Positions 52,356 through 61,696 of a stretch of DNA of 64,000 nucleotides are shown piece after piece. The notes under the pieces are model-generated. The model ran no database searches and was not told the DNA's origin. It saw only the letters and a list, made by a program, of their open reading frames with translations. Source of the stretch: Cribrihabitans_A pelagius (GTDB lineage: Bacteria; Pseudomonadota; Alphaproteobacteria; Rhodobacterales; Rhodobacteraceae); NCBI RefSeq assembly GCF_048820915.1, contig NZ_JBMERR010000013.1, forward strand, positions 1-64,000. The letters are read 5' to 3'. The position numbers and the translations under genes are program-made. How positions within the stretch are numbered: position 1 is the first letter of the stretch; every line of letters starts with the position of its first letter.

Positions 52356-53582
52356 TCAGATCGCCTGCCCCTTCAAGAGCCGCGGCAGGTCTCCGGTGAG
52401 CCCCGCCGCCTCGCGCACGAAGCCGCGGCGCAGCCCGGGTACCGCCTGTGCCAGCCCCATGCCAATATCTCTCCCCAGCCGCAGAAGCGGGTTGTCGTTG
52501 GAAAACAGCCGGTTGAACATGTCCGTCGCCGCCGCTAGCGTCGCGGTGTCAAAGCGCCGCCATTGCTGGTAGCGCGCCAGAACCAGCTCCGAACCGATGT
52601 CCTCGCCGCGGCGGGCGGCTTCGGTCACCACCTCGGCCAGCGCCGCTACGTCGCGCAAGCCCGCGTTCAGCCCCTGGCCCGCGATCGGATGCACCCCATG
52701 TGCCGCGTCGCCCACCAGCGCCAGCCGCGCAGCAGTGAAGCTGTTGGCGATGGTGAGGTTCAAGGGGTAGGTGAAGCGCTTGCCGGCCAGCGAGATTTCC
52801 CCCAGGAAATCCCCGAACCGCGGCCTGAGCGCGGCCAGGTAGCCGACATCGTCCATTGCGTGAATTGCCTCCGCCGTCTCCCGGCGCTCGCTCCACACGA
52901 TGGAGGAGCGGTTGCCCGGCAGCGGCAGGATCGCCAGCGGCCCGGGCGGCATGAAGAACTGGTGTGCCACGCCATTGTGCGGCCTCTCATGCGCAATCGC
53001 GCAGACCAGCGCGGTCTGGCCGTAGTCCCAGCCGCTGCGCTTGATGCCCGCGCGCGCGGCGGTGCCGCTCCGGCGCCCGTCCGAGCCCACAAGCAGCTGG
53101 CCATGTAAGACGCTGCCATCCTCCAGGGTGACGCTGACGCCGCCCGGCTCCACCGCCTGCGCCACCACCCGCTGACCGTGCACCAGGGTGATGCCGGGCG
53201 CGGCCTCCATCGCCCTGAGGAAGGCGCGGCGCAGGTAGCGGTCCTCGACCATGTAGCCCATCGGGCCCTCGTCCAGCTCATCGCCGCCGAAGTGCAGGAA
53301 GAAGGGCGAGGGCCCCAGGCCCGCATGGCCGTCGGTCACCTTGATCTCCAGCATCGGCTGGGCGTGATCCGCCACCGCGGGCCAGACACCGATCTGGGCC
53401 AGCAGCTTCTGCGAGGCCAGCGCCAGCGCATAGCCGCGCCCGTCGAAGGTCTCGTCCTCCAGTTGCGGCGGGCTCAGCGCGTCGATCACGGTGACGCTGT
53501 GGCCGGTCTGCGCAAGCGCCAGGGCCAGGGCGGGGCCGTTCAGCCCGCCGCCCACGATCAGGATATCAGAGCTGTTTTTCAT
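52356..53582 (-). CDS. UbiH/UbiF-type FAD monooxygenase (ubiquinone biosynthesis)
   Basis: A 408-residue flavin hydroxylase. Features: FAD motif ILIVGGGLNGPALALALAQTGH (N-terminal), the DG region VGSDGRRSGTAARAG, and the second FAD motif ALVGDAAHGVHPIAGQGLNAGLRD (in family blocks). It most likely hydroxylates the ubiquinone ring (UbiH, UbiF or UbiL-like); the exact position cannot be told from sequence. Monocistronic, divergent from the amidase gene. Confidence 0.9.
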   Translation of the reverse strand: MKNSSDILIVGGGLNGPALALALAQTGHSVTVIDALSPPQLEDETFDGRGYALALASQKLLAQIGVWPAVADHAQPMLEIKVTDGHAGLGPSPFFLHFGGDELDEGPMGYMVEDRYLRRAFLRAMEAAPGITLVHGQRVVAQAVEPGGVSVTLEDGSVLHGQLLVGSDGRRSGTAARAGIKRSGWDYGQTALVCAIAHERPHNGVAHQFFMPPGPLAILPLPGNRSSIVWSERRETAEAIHAMDDVGYLAALRPRFGDFLGEISLAGKRFTYPLNLTIANSFTAARLALVGDAAHGVHPIAGQGLNAGLRDVAALAEVVTEAARRGEDIGSELVLARYQQWRRFDTATLAAATDMFNRLFSNDNPLLRLGRDIGMGLAQAVPGLRRGFVREAAGLTGDLPRLLKGQAI

Positions 53583-53691
53583 GCCCCGCAATATGCCGCT
53601 GCCAGCGCGATTGTCCATCCGCCAAGCGCGGGATTGTGCCTGCCCCGCGCTGCCGCTACCGTTTGCCGCAAACGCATGGGGAGACGAGCGA

Positions 53692-55023
53692 ATGAACGAC
53701 TGGCTGACAATGACGGCCGCCGGCCTGGGGCGCGGCATCGGCGCGGGCGAGATCAGCCCGCTGGCGCTCACCCGCAGCTACCTGGAGGCAATCGATGCTC
53801 ACCCGCAGGCCAGCCGGATCTACACCCAGGTAACCCATGACCGCGCTCTGGCCGAAGCCGAAGCCGCCGAGGAACGCGCGAGGGCCGGCCTGCGCCGCTC
53901 GCCCCTCGACGGGGTGCCGCTGAGCTGGAAGGACCTGTTCGACAGCGCGGGCGTTGCCACCGAGTCCGGATCGGCGCTGCTGAAGGGGCGGGTTCCCGAG
54001 CGCGATGCCTTGGTGCTGCGCAATGCTACCCAGATGGGGGCTGTCTGCCTCGGCAAGACGCATATGAGCGAGCTGGCGTTCTCCGGCCTCGGCTTCAACC
54101 CGGTGACCGCGACGCCGCCCAACGTGAACGATCCGGAGGCCGCGCCTGGCGGGTCCTCCTCGGGCGCGGCGGCCTCGGTCGCGCATGGCCTGGCGGCGGG
54201 GGCCATCGGCTCGGACACCGGCGGCTCGGTGCGTATCCCGGCGGCCTGGAACGATCTGGTGGGGCTGAAGACCACCTCGGGCCGCATTCCGCTCGACGGC
54301 GTGGTGCCGCTCTGCCTCAAGTTCGACACCATCGGCCCGCTCGCCCGGTCGATGGAGGACGCGGGCTTGCTCCTTGGCCTGCTCGAAGGCACTGCCGGGC
54401 CGGACCTGCGCAACCCGCCGCCGCTGAAGGGCCGCCGCTTTGCCGACCTGCAGACCGTGGTGCTCTCGGACATCGATCCGCAGGTTGCCGCCGCCCATGC
54501 CGCCGCGCTGGACCGGCTGCGCGATGCGGGCGCGGAGATCGTGCCGATTGAGGTTCCGGCGCTGGCAGAGGCGATGGACCTCAGCCCGATCCTCTACACC
54601 ACCGAGGCCTATGGCCTCTGGAAGGACGTGATCGAGGCGGCGCCGCATCTGATGTATGGCGAGATCCTCGAACGCTTCCGCACCGGCGCGCAGTTCTCCG
54701 GCCCCGATTACGTCGCCGCCTGGAGCAAGCTGGAGCAGTACCGCGCGGCATGGGGCGGGGCTGTCGCGGGCTTTGACGCGGTGCTGAGCCCGACCGCGCC
54801 GAACCTGCCGCCCAACGTGGCGCGGCTGGAAAGCGACCGGGACTACTACGTGAAGGCGAACCTGCTCGCGCTCCGCAACACCCGCGTCGGCAACCTGATG
54901 GGGCTGAGCGGCCTGTCGCTGCCCACCGGCACCCCAAGCTGCGGGCTGCAACTCCTGGGCAAGCCCCACGGCGAGGAGGCGCTCCTGCGCATCGGCGCCG
55001 CGGTGGAGGCCGCTCTTGTCTGA
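53692..55023 (+). CDS. Amidase-signature family hydrolase
   Basis: A 443-residue amidase. The catalytic triad Lys-cisSer-Ser is visible: Lys in LSWKDLF, the Gly/Ser-rich loop GGSSSGAAASVA and SDTGGSVRIPA. It hydrolyses an unknown amide; a GatA role is unlikely without gatB/gatC nearby. GGGGAG precedes ATG 53692. It lies 112 bases before the aminotransferase gene on the same strand. Confidence 0.9.
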   Translation: MNDWLTMTAAGLGRGIGAGEISPLALTRSYLEAIDAHPQASRIYTQVTHDRALAEAEAAEERARAGLRRSPLDGVPLSWKDLFDSAGVATESGSALLKGRVPERDALVLRNATQMGAVCLGKTHMSELAFSGLGFNPVTATPPNVNDPEAAPGGSSSGAAASVAHGLAAGAIGSDTGGSVRIPAAWNDLVGLKTTSGRIPLDGVVPLCLKFDTIGPLARSMEDAGLLLGLLEGTAGPDLRNPPPLKGRRFADLQTVVLSDIDPQVAAAHAAALDRLRDAGAEIVPIEVPALAEAMDLSPILYTTEAYGLWKDVIEAAPHLMYGEILERFRTGAQFSGPDYVAAWSKLEQYRAAWGGAVAGFDAVLSPTAPNLPPNVARLESDRDYYVKANLLALRNTRVGNLMGLSGLSLPTGTPSCGLQLLGKPHGEEALLRIGAAVEAALV

Positions 55024-55135
55024 ATGCCACATTCGCCCCGCGCCGGGCGATCACCGGGTGGACGCATCCGCCCCCTCACTGTAACCTGACGCGCAAACGG
55101 GGCGCCCATGATCCCGTGTCCGAGGCTTGAAAATC

Positions 55136-56314
55136 ATGACTTTCCCAGAGCGGTTCGCGAACCTGCCTGCCTACGCCTTTCCGCGCCTCCGCGCGCTTCT
55201 GGACCACCACGCCCCGGGCGGGGACGTGGTGCATATGACCATTGGCGAGCCGAAACACGCTTTCCCGCAATGGGTGAGTGATGTGATTGCCGCAAACGCC
55301 GCGGCCTTCAATCAGTATCCGGCGAATGACGGCACGGCTGAACTGCGCGGCGCGATCACCGGCTGGATCGGCCGCCGCTATGGCGTGAGCCTCGATCCCG
55401 AGGTCAACGTCATGGCGCTAAACGGCACCCGCGAGGGGCTCTACAATGCGGCGATGGCGCTGTGCCCGGAGGTGAAGAACGGCAAGCGCCCGGCGGTGCT
55501 GATCCCGAACCCGTTTTATCAGGTCTACATGGTGGCGACGATCTCGGTTGGGGCGGAGCCGGTCTTTGTGCCGGCCACTGCCGAGACCGGGCATCTGCCC
55601 GACTACGAGAGCCTGCCCGCAGAAGTGCTCGACCGTACCGCCGTCGCCTATATCTGTTCGCCTGCCAATCCGCAGGGCGCGGTTGCGTCGCGCGGCTATT
55701 GGGAGCGGCTGATCCGGCTGGCTGAAAAGCACGACTTCCGCATCTTCGCCGACGAATGCTACTCCGAGATTTACCGGGATGCGGCGCCCGTCGGCGCGCT
55801 GACCGTGGCGCAGGAACTGGGCGCGGACCCTGAGCGGGTGGTGCTGTTCAATTCGCTCTCGAAGCGCTCGAACCTGCCGGGGCTGCGCTCCGGGCTGGTG
55901 GCGGGCGGGCCGGAAAGCCTGAAGCGGATCAAGCAGCTGCGCGCCTATTCCGGCGCGCCCCTGCCCGGGCCTTTGCAGGCCGCCGCCGCGAAAGTCTGGG
56001 CGGACGAGGCGCATGTGCAGGAAAACCGCGCGCTCTACCGGGAGAAATACGCCATCGCGGATAAGGTTTTTGCCGGGCTCGACGGCTACATGGCGCCGGA
56101 GGCGGGCTTCTTCCTCTGGCTGCCGGTCGAGGACGGCGAGCGCGCGGCGCTGAAGCTCTGGCAGGAGACCGGCGTGCGGGTGCTGCCCGGCGCCTATCTG
56201 GCGCAAGGCGAACCGGGCCGGAACCCCGGCGAGAAATACATCCGGGTGGCGCTGGTCGCCCCCGCGGAACAGACCCGCGCAGCACTCACGACGCTGCGCG
56301 GCTGCCTGTACTGA
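55136..56314 (+). CDS. Class I/II aminotransferase (DapC-like)
   Basis: A 392-residue PLP-dependent aminotransferase. Conserved residues are seen in NQYPANDGTAELR, ALNGTREGLYN, ADECYSEIY (Asp and Tyr) and the PLP Lys in SLSKRSNLPGLRSG. The family includes succinyldiaminopimelate aminotransferase (DapC) and related enzymes; DapC in lysine/peptidoglycan synthesis is the likely role but not proven. ATG 55136 is chosen over the TTG at 55127. Confidence 0.88.
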   Translation: MTFPERFANLPAYAFPRLRALLDHHAPGGDVVHMTIGEPKHAFPQWVSDVIAANAAAFNQYPANDGTAELRGAITGWIGRRYGVSLDPEVNVMALNGTREGLYNAAMALCPEVKNGKRPAVLIPNPFYQVYMVATISVGAEPVFVPATAETGHLPDYESLPAEVLDRTAVAYICSPANPQGAVASRGYWERLIRLAEKHDFRIFADECYSEIYRDAAPVGALTVAQELGADPERVVLFNSLSKRSNLPGLRSGLVAGGPESLKRIKQLRAYSGAPLPGPLQAAAAKVWADEAHVQENRALYREKYAIADKVFAGLDGYMAPEAGFFLWLPVEDGERAALKLWQETGVRVLPGAYLAQGEPGRNPGEKYIRVALVAPAEQTRAALTTLRGCLY

Positions 56315-56436
56315 CCGCTGCCCGGCGGCCCGCGTGTCCGCAGGCCGTCGCGCCAAGAGCAAGAAACGGACCGGCCGCTTGAACCCCGCGGCAAACAGCG
56401 GGGCAGGGCCGGCAAGGAAACGGAACCGAGGTAGGC

Positions 56437-59400
56437 ATGGCATTTCAATCCCGCAGCCGCGATCCGCTGCTTGACAGCAACATGCAGGCAGCCATCGAAA
56501 AGCGCGGCAAGGAGCTGATCGGGGTCGTCCTGATCGGGCTCGGCCTCGCCCTGGCGGCAATGATCGGCAGCTACACGCCGGACGATCCGAACTGGATGGT
56601 CTCCACCGATGCGCCGGTGCAGAACTGGATGGGCCGCCCCGGCGCCTCGATCTCCTTCATCCTTATCACGCTCTTCGGTCTCGCCAGCTGGGCGTTGCCG
56701 CTGTTCTTCGCGGTCTGGGGCGCGCGTTTCGTGCTGCACCGGGGCGAGGACCGCGTAATCTGGCCGCTTCTGCTGTCGGTGCCGTGGCTGCTGGTGGTTG
56801 CGCTGCACATGGAGACGCTGAACACCAGCCCCGCCTGGCAGGCGGCGCATCATTCGGGCCTTGGCGGCATGGTCGGCTATACCTTCCTCGGCGCGCTGCT
56901 GTCGCTGTTGCCGGTCAGCCTGCAGTTCATGGTGAAGCTGATGTCGCTGCTGACCGCGGCGGGGATGCTGGCGCTGGGCAGCACAGTGCTGGGCTTCACC
57001 TGGCCCGAGGTGAAATCGGGCCTGCGCCGGGTGATGGTCGGGCTGATCCTGGCCTATGACGCCGCCGCCGGTCTTCTGGGCCGCGGCGCCTCCAGCGGGC
57101 TGCAGGCCGCGATGACCTACCGGCGCACGAAGGCAGAGCGGGCGGCAGAGTTCGATGCCGGGAACGACGCCTATGACTATGACGATCCGGATTCCGACAT
57201 CTTCGAGGACTACCCCGAAGAAAGCTGCGCCCCCGCCGCCCCGCCGGTCGCGGCCCCCGCGCCGGCCTCTGTGCCCGAAGCGCCCGCCAAAACCGGCCTG
57301 TTCGCCCGTGTGCCTGGCCTGATCCGCCGCGCTCCGCCCGAACCGGAGCCTGCCGGGACAGCTTATCACGCCTATGGCGAGGACATGGCGGAAGACGCCC
57401 AGCCCGGCGAGACGCGCATTTCCGAGAAGATTGCCAATGCGGTGCGCATCCGCCGCGCCGCCGAGCGCGCCCCGGCGCACGACCCGGAGCTGCCGCTGAC
57501 CAAGGGGCGCGGCCGACGTCCGGCACCGCTGATCTTCAACCCCAATCCTGCGGCAGCTGGCCTCCCGCCGGAGCCGCCGCTGACCGGTGCGCCGGTGCCG
57601 CCGCTCTCCGCCGCGCGCGCGCCCGACTGGCAGCCCCCGGCGGAAGAGATCCCGTCCGAGGTTGCCTATGCCGCGGCAGAGGAGGACAGCGGGATGGACT
57701 GGCCCGAGGTGGAGCCGGACCACGTGCCGTCTGAGGCCCTGCCCAGCAGCCTGCCGGGCGGCATATCCGCTGTGCCGGAAGTAAGCCGCGTCCTGCGCCA
57801 AACGCCTGCCACCCCGGCCCCCGACGATGCTCCCGCCGCGGCCGGAGCACCCGGCCCCCGCCTGACCGTCGACCTGCCCAAGGCCGAGCCGCGCAAGGCG
57901 GTGGTCAGCAAGCCGGCGCCGAAACCGGCCCAGCCCTCGGCCCGCGCCAAGGCCGAAGCGCAGCCCAATCTCGCCTTCACCGAGGCGGAGAGCGACTTCG
58001 AGCTTCCGCCTCTCAGCCTGCTCACCAACCCGCAGGGCATCGAACGCCATCACCTCAGCGACGAGGCTCTGGAAGAAAACGCCCGGATGCTGGAATCGGT
58101 GCTCGATGACTATGGTGTGAAGGGAGAGATCGTCTCGGTCCGCCCCGGCCCCGTCGTTACCATGTACGAGCTGGAGCCGGCCCCGGGCCTCAAGGCTTCG
58201 CGCGTGATCGGCCTCTCCGACGACATCGCGCGCTCGATGTCGGCGCTGTCGGCGCGGGTCTCCACGGTGCCGGGGCGCACCGTGATCGGCATCGAACTGC
58301 CGAACGAGAACCGCGAGAAGGTGGTCCTGCGCGAAATCCTCGCCAGCCGCGACTTCGGCGACGGCAACCAGGCGCTGCCGCTCGCGCTTGGCAAGGACAT
58401 CGGCGGCGACAGCATGGTCGCCAACCTCGCCAAGATGCCGCACCTCTTGATTGCGGGCACCACCGGCTCCGGTAAGTCGGTTGCAATCAACACCATGATC
58501 CTTTCGCTGCTTTACAAGCTCACGCCCGAGGAATGCCGCCTGATCATGATCGATCCCAAGATGCTGGAGCTTTCGGTCTATGACGGCATCCCGCATCTGC
58601 TTTCTCCCGTGGTCACCGACCCCAAGAAGGCCGTGGTGGCGTTGAAATGGGTGGTGGGCGAAATGGAAGACCGCTACCGCAAGATGTCCAAGATGGGCGT
58701 GCGCAACATCGCAGGCTTCAATGGCCGCGTGAAGGAAGCGCTCGCGAAGGGCGAGATGTTCTCGCGCACGGTGCAGACCGGTTTTGACGACGACACTGGC
58801 GAACCGGTGTTCGAGACCGAAGAATTCCAGCCCGTCGCGCTGCCCTATATCGTCGTCATCGTCGACGAGATGGCCGACCTGATGATGGTGGCGGGCAAGG
58901 AGATCGAGGCCTGCATCCAGCGTCTGGCGCAGATGGCGCGGGCCTCCGGCATCCACCTGATCATGGCCACCCAGCGCCCCTCGGTCGACGTGATCACCGG
59001 CACCATCAAGGCCAACTTCCCGACCCGGATCTCGTTCCAGGTGACCTCCAAGGTCGACAGCCGCACCATCCTGGGCGAGATGGGCGCCGAGCAGCTCCTC
59101 GGCATGGGCGACATGCTCTACATGGCGGGCGGTGCCAAGATCACCCGTTGCCACGGTCCCTTCGTGTCGGACGAGGAAGTCGAGGAGGTGGTCAATCACC
59201 TCAAGCAGTTCGGCCCGCCGGATTACGTTGGAAGTGTGCTGGACGGTCCCGACGAGGAAAAGGCCGACAACATCGACGCGGTGCTCGGGCTCTCCACCGG
59301 CGGCAACACCGATACCGAAGATGCGCTCTACGACACCGCGGTGGCGATTGTGGTCAAGGACCGCAAGTGCTCCACCTCCTACATCCAGCGCAAGCTGGCG

Positions 59401-59508
59401 ATCGGTTACAACAAGGCCGCCCGCCTGGTCGAGCAGATGGAGGAGGAAGGTGTGGTCTCGCCGGCGAACCACGTGGGCAAGCGCGAAATTCTGGTGCCCG
59501 AACAGTAA
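56437..59508 (+). CDS. ftsK: DNA translocase FtsK
   Basis: A 1023-residue divisome protein that pumps chromosomal DNA and triggers dimer resolution. The N-terminal part has four to five membrane helices (about residues 25-190), followed by an acidic, Pro/Ala-rich linker (about 225-520). The motor has Walker A GTTGSGKS (674-681) and Walker B VIVDEMADLMMV (Asp810, Glu811). The C-terminal gamma winged helix that reads KOPS is at about 960-1020 (STSYIQRKLAIGYNKAARLVEQM in blocks). lolA follows. Confidence 0.96.
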   Translation: MAFQSRSRDPLLDSNMQAAIEKRGKELIGVVLIGLGLALAAMIGSYTPDDPNWMVSTDAPVQNWMGRPGASISFILITLFGLASWALPLFFAVWGARFVLHRGEDRVIWPLLLSVPWLLVVALHMETLNTSPAWQAAHHSGLGGMVGYTFLGALLSLLPVSLQFMVKLMSLLTAAGMLALGSTVLGFTWPEVKSGLRRVMVGLILAYDAAAGLLGRGASSGLQAAMTYRRTKAERAAEFDAGNDAYDYDDPDSDIFEDYPEESCAPAAPPVAAPAPASVPEAPAKTGLFARVPGLIRRAPPEPEPAGTAYHAYGEDMAEDAQPGETRISEKIANAVRIRRAAERAPAHDPELPLTKGRGRRPAPLIFNPNPAAAGLPPEPPLTGAPVPPLSAARAPDWQPPAEEIPSEVAYAAAEEDSGMDWPEVEPDHVPSEALPSSLPGGISAVPEVSRVLRQTPATPAPDDAPAAAGAPGPRLTVDLPKAEPRKAVVSKPAPKPAQPSARAKAEAQPNLAFTEAESDFELPPLSLLTNPQGIERHHLSDEALEENARMLESVLDDYGVKGEIVSVRPGPVVTMYELEPAPGLKASRVIGLSDDIARSMSALSARVSTVPGRTVIGIELPNENREKVVLREILASRDFGDGNQALPLALGKDIGGDSMVANLAKMPHLLIAGTTGSGKSVAINTMILSLLYKLTPEECRLIMIDPKMLELSVYDGIPHLLSPVVTDPKKAVVALKWVVGEMEDRYRKMSKMGVRNIAGFNGRVKEALAKGEMFSRTVQTGFDDDTGEPVFETEEFQPVALPYIVVIVDEMADLMMVAGKEIEACIQRLAQMARASGIHLIMATQRPSVDVITGTIKANFPTRISFQVTSKVDSRTILGEMGAEQLLGMGDMLYMAGGAKITRCHGPFVSDEEVEEVVNHLKQFGPPDYVGSVLDGPDEEKADNIDAVLGLSTGGNTDTEDALYDTAVAIVVKDRKCSTSYIQRKLAIGYNKAARLVEQMEEEGVVSPANHVGKREILVPEQ

Positions 59509-59526
59509 CCTGCACAATAATCTGCC

Positions 59527-59555
59527 GATGCCGGCCCCGTTGCGGGGCCGGCATC
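59527..59555. terminator. Strong hairpin between ftsK and lolA
   Basis: A 12-base perfect stem GATGCCGGCCCC / GGGGCCGGCATC (59527-59555) with loop GTTGC starts 19 bases after the ftsK stop codon. The T-tract is poor (TTCACATTT), so it may attenuate rather than stop transcription into lolA. Confidence 0.6.
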
Positions 59556-59589
59556 TTCACATTTGCGGACCCGCTCCTATGTTGATCCC

Positions 59590-60168
59590 ATGAAACGGAT
59601 TGCACTCACCCTTGCGCTGATCCTCGCGGCCCCCGCTTCCTGGGCCGCCGAGAAGCTCAGCCTGAACGAGATCTCGCGCTATCTGAACGGGATCTCGACC
59701 GCGTCTTCGCCGTTCACCCAGATCAACGGCGATGGCAGCCTGTCCACCGGCAAACTCTACATGCACCGGCCGGGCCGGATGCGCTTCGAGTATGACAAAA
59801 AGGGCGGCACGGTGATCGCCGGCGGCGGCGCCGTGGTGATCGAGGACCCGAAGTCGAACCAGCCGCCCGAAACCTACCCGCTCAGCCGCACGCCGCTGTC
59901 GATCATCCTGGCGCGCAACGTCGACCTCGGCCGCGCCAACATGGTGGTGGGCCACAGCTTCGACGGCACCTCCACCGTGGTGCGGGCGCAGGATCCGGCG
60001 CATCCCGAGTATGGCAGCATTGAGATGATGTTCACCGGCAATCCGGTCGAGCTGCGCAAATGGGTGGTGCATGACAGCGCGGGCAGCAGCACCACGGTGG
60101 TACTGGGCGCGCTGGAGACCGGCGGCGGCCTGCCCGGCTCGCTGTTCCGCCCCGGCCGCAACCGCTGA
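59590..60168 (+). CDS. lolA: Outer-membrane lipoprotein carrier LolA
   Basis: A 192-residue periplasmic chaperone that ferries lipoproteins to the outer membrane. The signal peptide is MKRIALTLALILAAPASWA-AEK. The LolA fold is indicated by FTQINGDGSLSTGKLYMHRPGRMRFEYD near the N-terminus (in blocks) and LRKWVVHDSAGSSTTVVL near the end. Full length. It lies 81 bases after ftsK, a neighbourhood conserved in many proteobacteria. Confidence 0.92.
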   Translation: MKRIALTLALILAAPASWAAEKLSLNEISRYLNGISTASSPFTQINGDGSLSTGKLYMHRPGRMRFEYDKKGGTVIAGGGAVVIEDPKSNQPPETYPLSRTPLSIILARNVDLGRANMVVGHSFDGTSTVVRAQDPAHPEYGSIEMMFTGNPVELRKWVVHDSAGSSTTVVLGALETGGGLPGSLFRPGRNR

Positions 60169-60220
60169 GCCTTATGGCCCGCCAGCGGCAGCCTGTACGC
60201 TGATCTGAACCGTCACTTGC

Positions 60221-60283
60221 AGGAAAGCGCCCGCAGCGCGCGCAAGCGCGCTGCCCGGCTTAACTGGCGGTGCGCGCTTTCCT
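60221..60283. repeat. Nested hairpin with GCAA tetraloop between convergent genes
   Basis: An outer perfect 10-base stem AGGAAAGCGC (60221-60230) / GCGCTTTCCT (60274-60283) encloses an inner 9-base stem GCAGCGCGC (60233-60241) / GCGCGCTGC (60246-60254) closed by a GCAA (GNRA) tetraloop. It lies between convergent lolA and the transglycosylase gene. It may be a two-way terminator or part of a structured RNA. Confidence 0.65.
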
Positions 60284-60380
60284 TGGAAAGCGCCTGACGC
60301 CGGGCGGGAGCGCCCCGGCCTCAGAGCACGGCGGAGGCCGGTTGTGTCGCGGCCAAGCCGGGGCGCGGGCGAAGTCCGGC

Positions 60381-60968
60381 TCAGCGGTAGTGGCGGCAGG
60401 TTGCCAGCTGCGCCTGGTAGGTGCGCGACCGCGACTCCACGCGCGATGCCACCCGCATCAGCCAGGCTTTGTGCCGGTAGCTGCCGCGGGCATAGCCAGA
60501 GTGGCCCTCGTGATAGGCCAGATACTGGTTGCGCGCGTCATAAAGTGGAATGCCGTTCTTGGCCCGGCTGCGGGCCATGTACCAGCCCATGAAGTCGGTG
60601 GCATCCTTGATCCGGTCCCGCTTGGCCCGCCGCCGCCCGGTGTCGCGGCGGTAGTCGTCCCAAGTGCCGTCCAGCGCCTGGCTGTAGCCGTAGGCGCTCG
60701 ACTGCCGCCCGACCGGGATCACCCCGAGGAGATACTGGTGCGGCGTGCGCGCATCGCCGCGGAACCGGCTCTCGTGGTAGATCGTCGCCATCTGCACATG
60801 CACAGGCACCCCCCAGCGGCGCTGGGTGGCGCGGAAGGCCTTCAGGTATTCCGGACGTTGCTTGATAATGCTGCACGCGTTGTCCAGGTTGCGCGGCGGC
60901 TCGTTGTACCCGCCCCCGCAGGACGCAAGCCCCAGCAGGAGAACCAGGGCGCTGATGATTCTGCTCAT
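60381..60968 (-). CDS. Lytic transglycosylase lipoprotein
   Basis: A 195-residue lipoprotein (lipobox LGLASCGG, Cys17) with an SLT-like domain. The catalytic Glu is in ATIYHESRFRG, and the supporting blocks SSAYGYSQALDGTWDDY and YLAYHEGHSGYARGSY are the pattern of the family 'transglycosylase SLT domain' proteins of alphaproteobacteria. It would cleave peptidoglycan glycan strands from the outer-membrane side. Divergent from hspQ. Confidence 0.9.
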   Translation of the reverse strand: MSRIISALVLLLGLASCGGGYNEPPRNLDNACSIIKQRPEYLKAFRATQRRWGVPVHVQMATIYHESRFRGDARTPHQYLLGVIPVGRQSSAYGYSQALDGTWDDYRRDTGRRRAKRDRIKDATDFMGWYMARSRAKNGIPLYDARNQYLAYHEGHSGYARGSYRHKAWLMRVASRVESRSRTYQAQLATCRHYR

Positions 60969-61179
60969 TGCCTCTGCCACTTTTTTGTTTTGCCGCGAGT
61001 CTACCGGATTGCTGCCCGTGTGAAAATCAATTTCCAAGCGCAAGGGACGCTTAGCGAGGCTGCCGCAGCGCAGCAGCCCGCGCGCGCGAACGCTGCTGTT
61101 AGTGCCCGCCCAGCGGCGGGAAACCGCCACTGTAACGGGTGTCCTCACAGACTGTTTCCCGGGAATTCTCCGTCAACGG

Positions 61180-61209
61180 TTGGACTTTTCCCGGCAGGAA
61201 GCGCTATTT
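61180..61209 (+). promoter_or_regulatory. Candidate heat-shock (RpoH-type) promoter of hspQ
   Basis: TTGGAC (61180-61185) and CTATTT (61204-61209) are 18 bases apart and end 24 bases before the hspQ start codon. The -10 CTATTT is like the alphaproteobacterial RpoH consensus (CTTG ... CyTATnT). A housekeeping sigma promoter is also possible. Confidence 0.4.
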
Positions 61210-61233
61210 AAAAAGAATGGGAGCTGGAGAACC

Positions 61234-61560
61234 ATGTTGAGAACGCGCGCGAAATACAATCTGGGGCAAGTCGTCCGGCACCGCAAACACCCGTTCCGCG
61301 GAGTGGTCTTTGATGTCGATCCCGAATTTGCCAATTCCGAGGAATGGTATCAGGCGATCCCCGAGGACAGCCGCCCGCACAAGGCGCAGCCCTTCTATCA
61401 CCTGCTGGCAGAGAACGAGCAGTCCTACTACGTCGCCTATGTTTCGGAGCAGAACCTTGTGGCCGATTACTCGGGCGAGCCGGTGGGCCACCCCGACGTG
61501 CCCGAGATGTTCGGCCAGTTCGACGGCGGCGCCTATTCCCTGGAGTTCCAGCTGAACTGA
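61234..61560 (+). CDS. hspQ: Heat-shock protein HspQ
   Basis: A 108-residue YccV/HspQ protein. The domain starts AKYNLGQVVRHRKHPFRGVVFDVDPEF and continues WYQAIPEDSRPHKAQPFYHLLAENE and YVAYVSEQNLVADYSGEPVGHPDV, in conserved blocks. HspQ is a heat-induced protein that binds hemimethylated DNA and acts as a Lon adaptor/specificity factor in enterobacteria. ATG 61234 with GGAG upstream is chosen over the longer frame starting at 61102. Confidence 0.92.
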   Translation: MLRTRAKYNLGQVVRHRKHPFRGVVFDVDPEFANSEEWYQAIPEDSRPHKAQPFYHLLAENEQSYYVAYVSEQNLVADYSGEPVGHPDVPEMFGQFDGGAYSLEFQLN

Positions 61561-61696
61561 CGCGGCCTTCGCGCGCGCGGTCCGGGCTGGCTGGGAAGAG
61601 CAGGGCAGAGCAGAGCAGGCCGGCCCCTTTCCGGACCGTGTTCAGTACCCCAGCCTTATTTGCCAGCGCCAAAAGCCCTGACGCAGAACCCCTGAT

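Noticed and set aside
56194..59517. Minus-strand open frame of 1107 codons opposite ftsK
   Set aside because: Its translation is low-complexity (Arg, Gly, His, Ala-rich) with no domain, and the plus strand encodes an intact FtsK.
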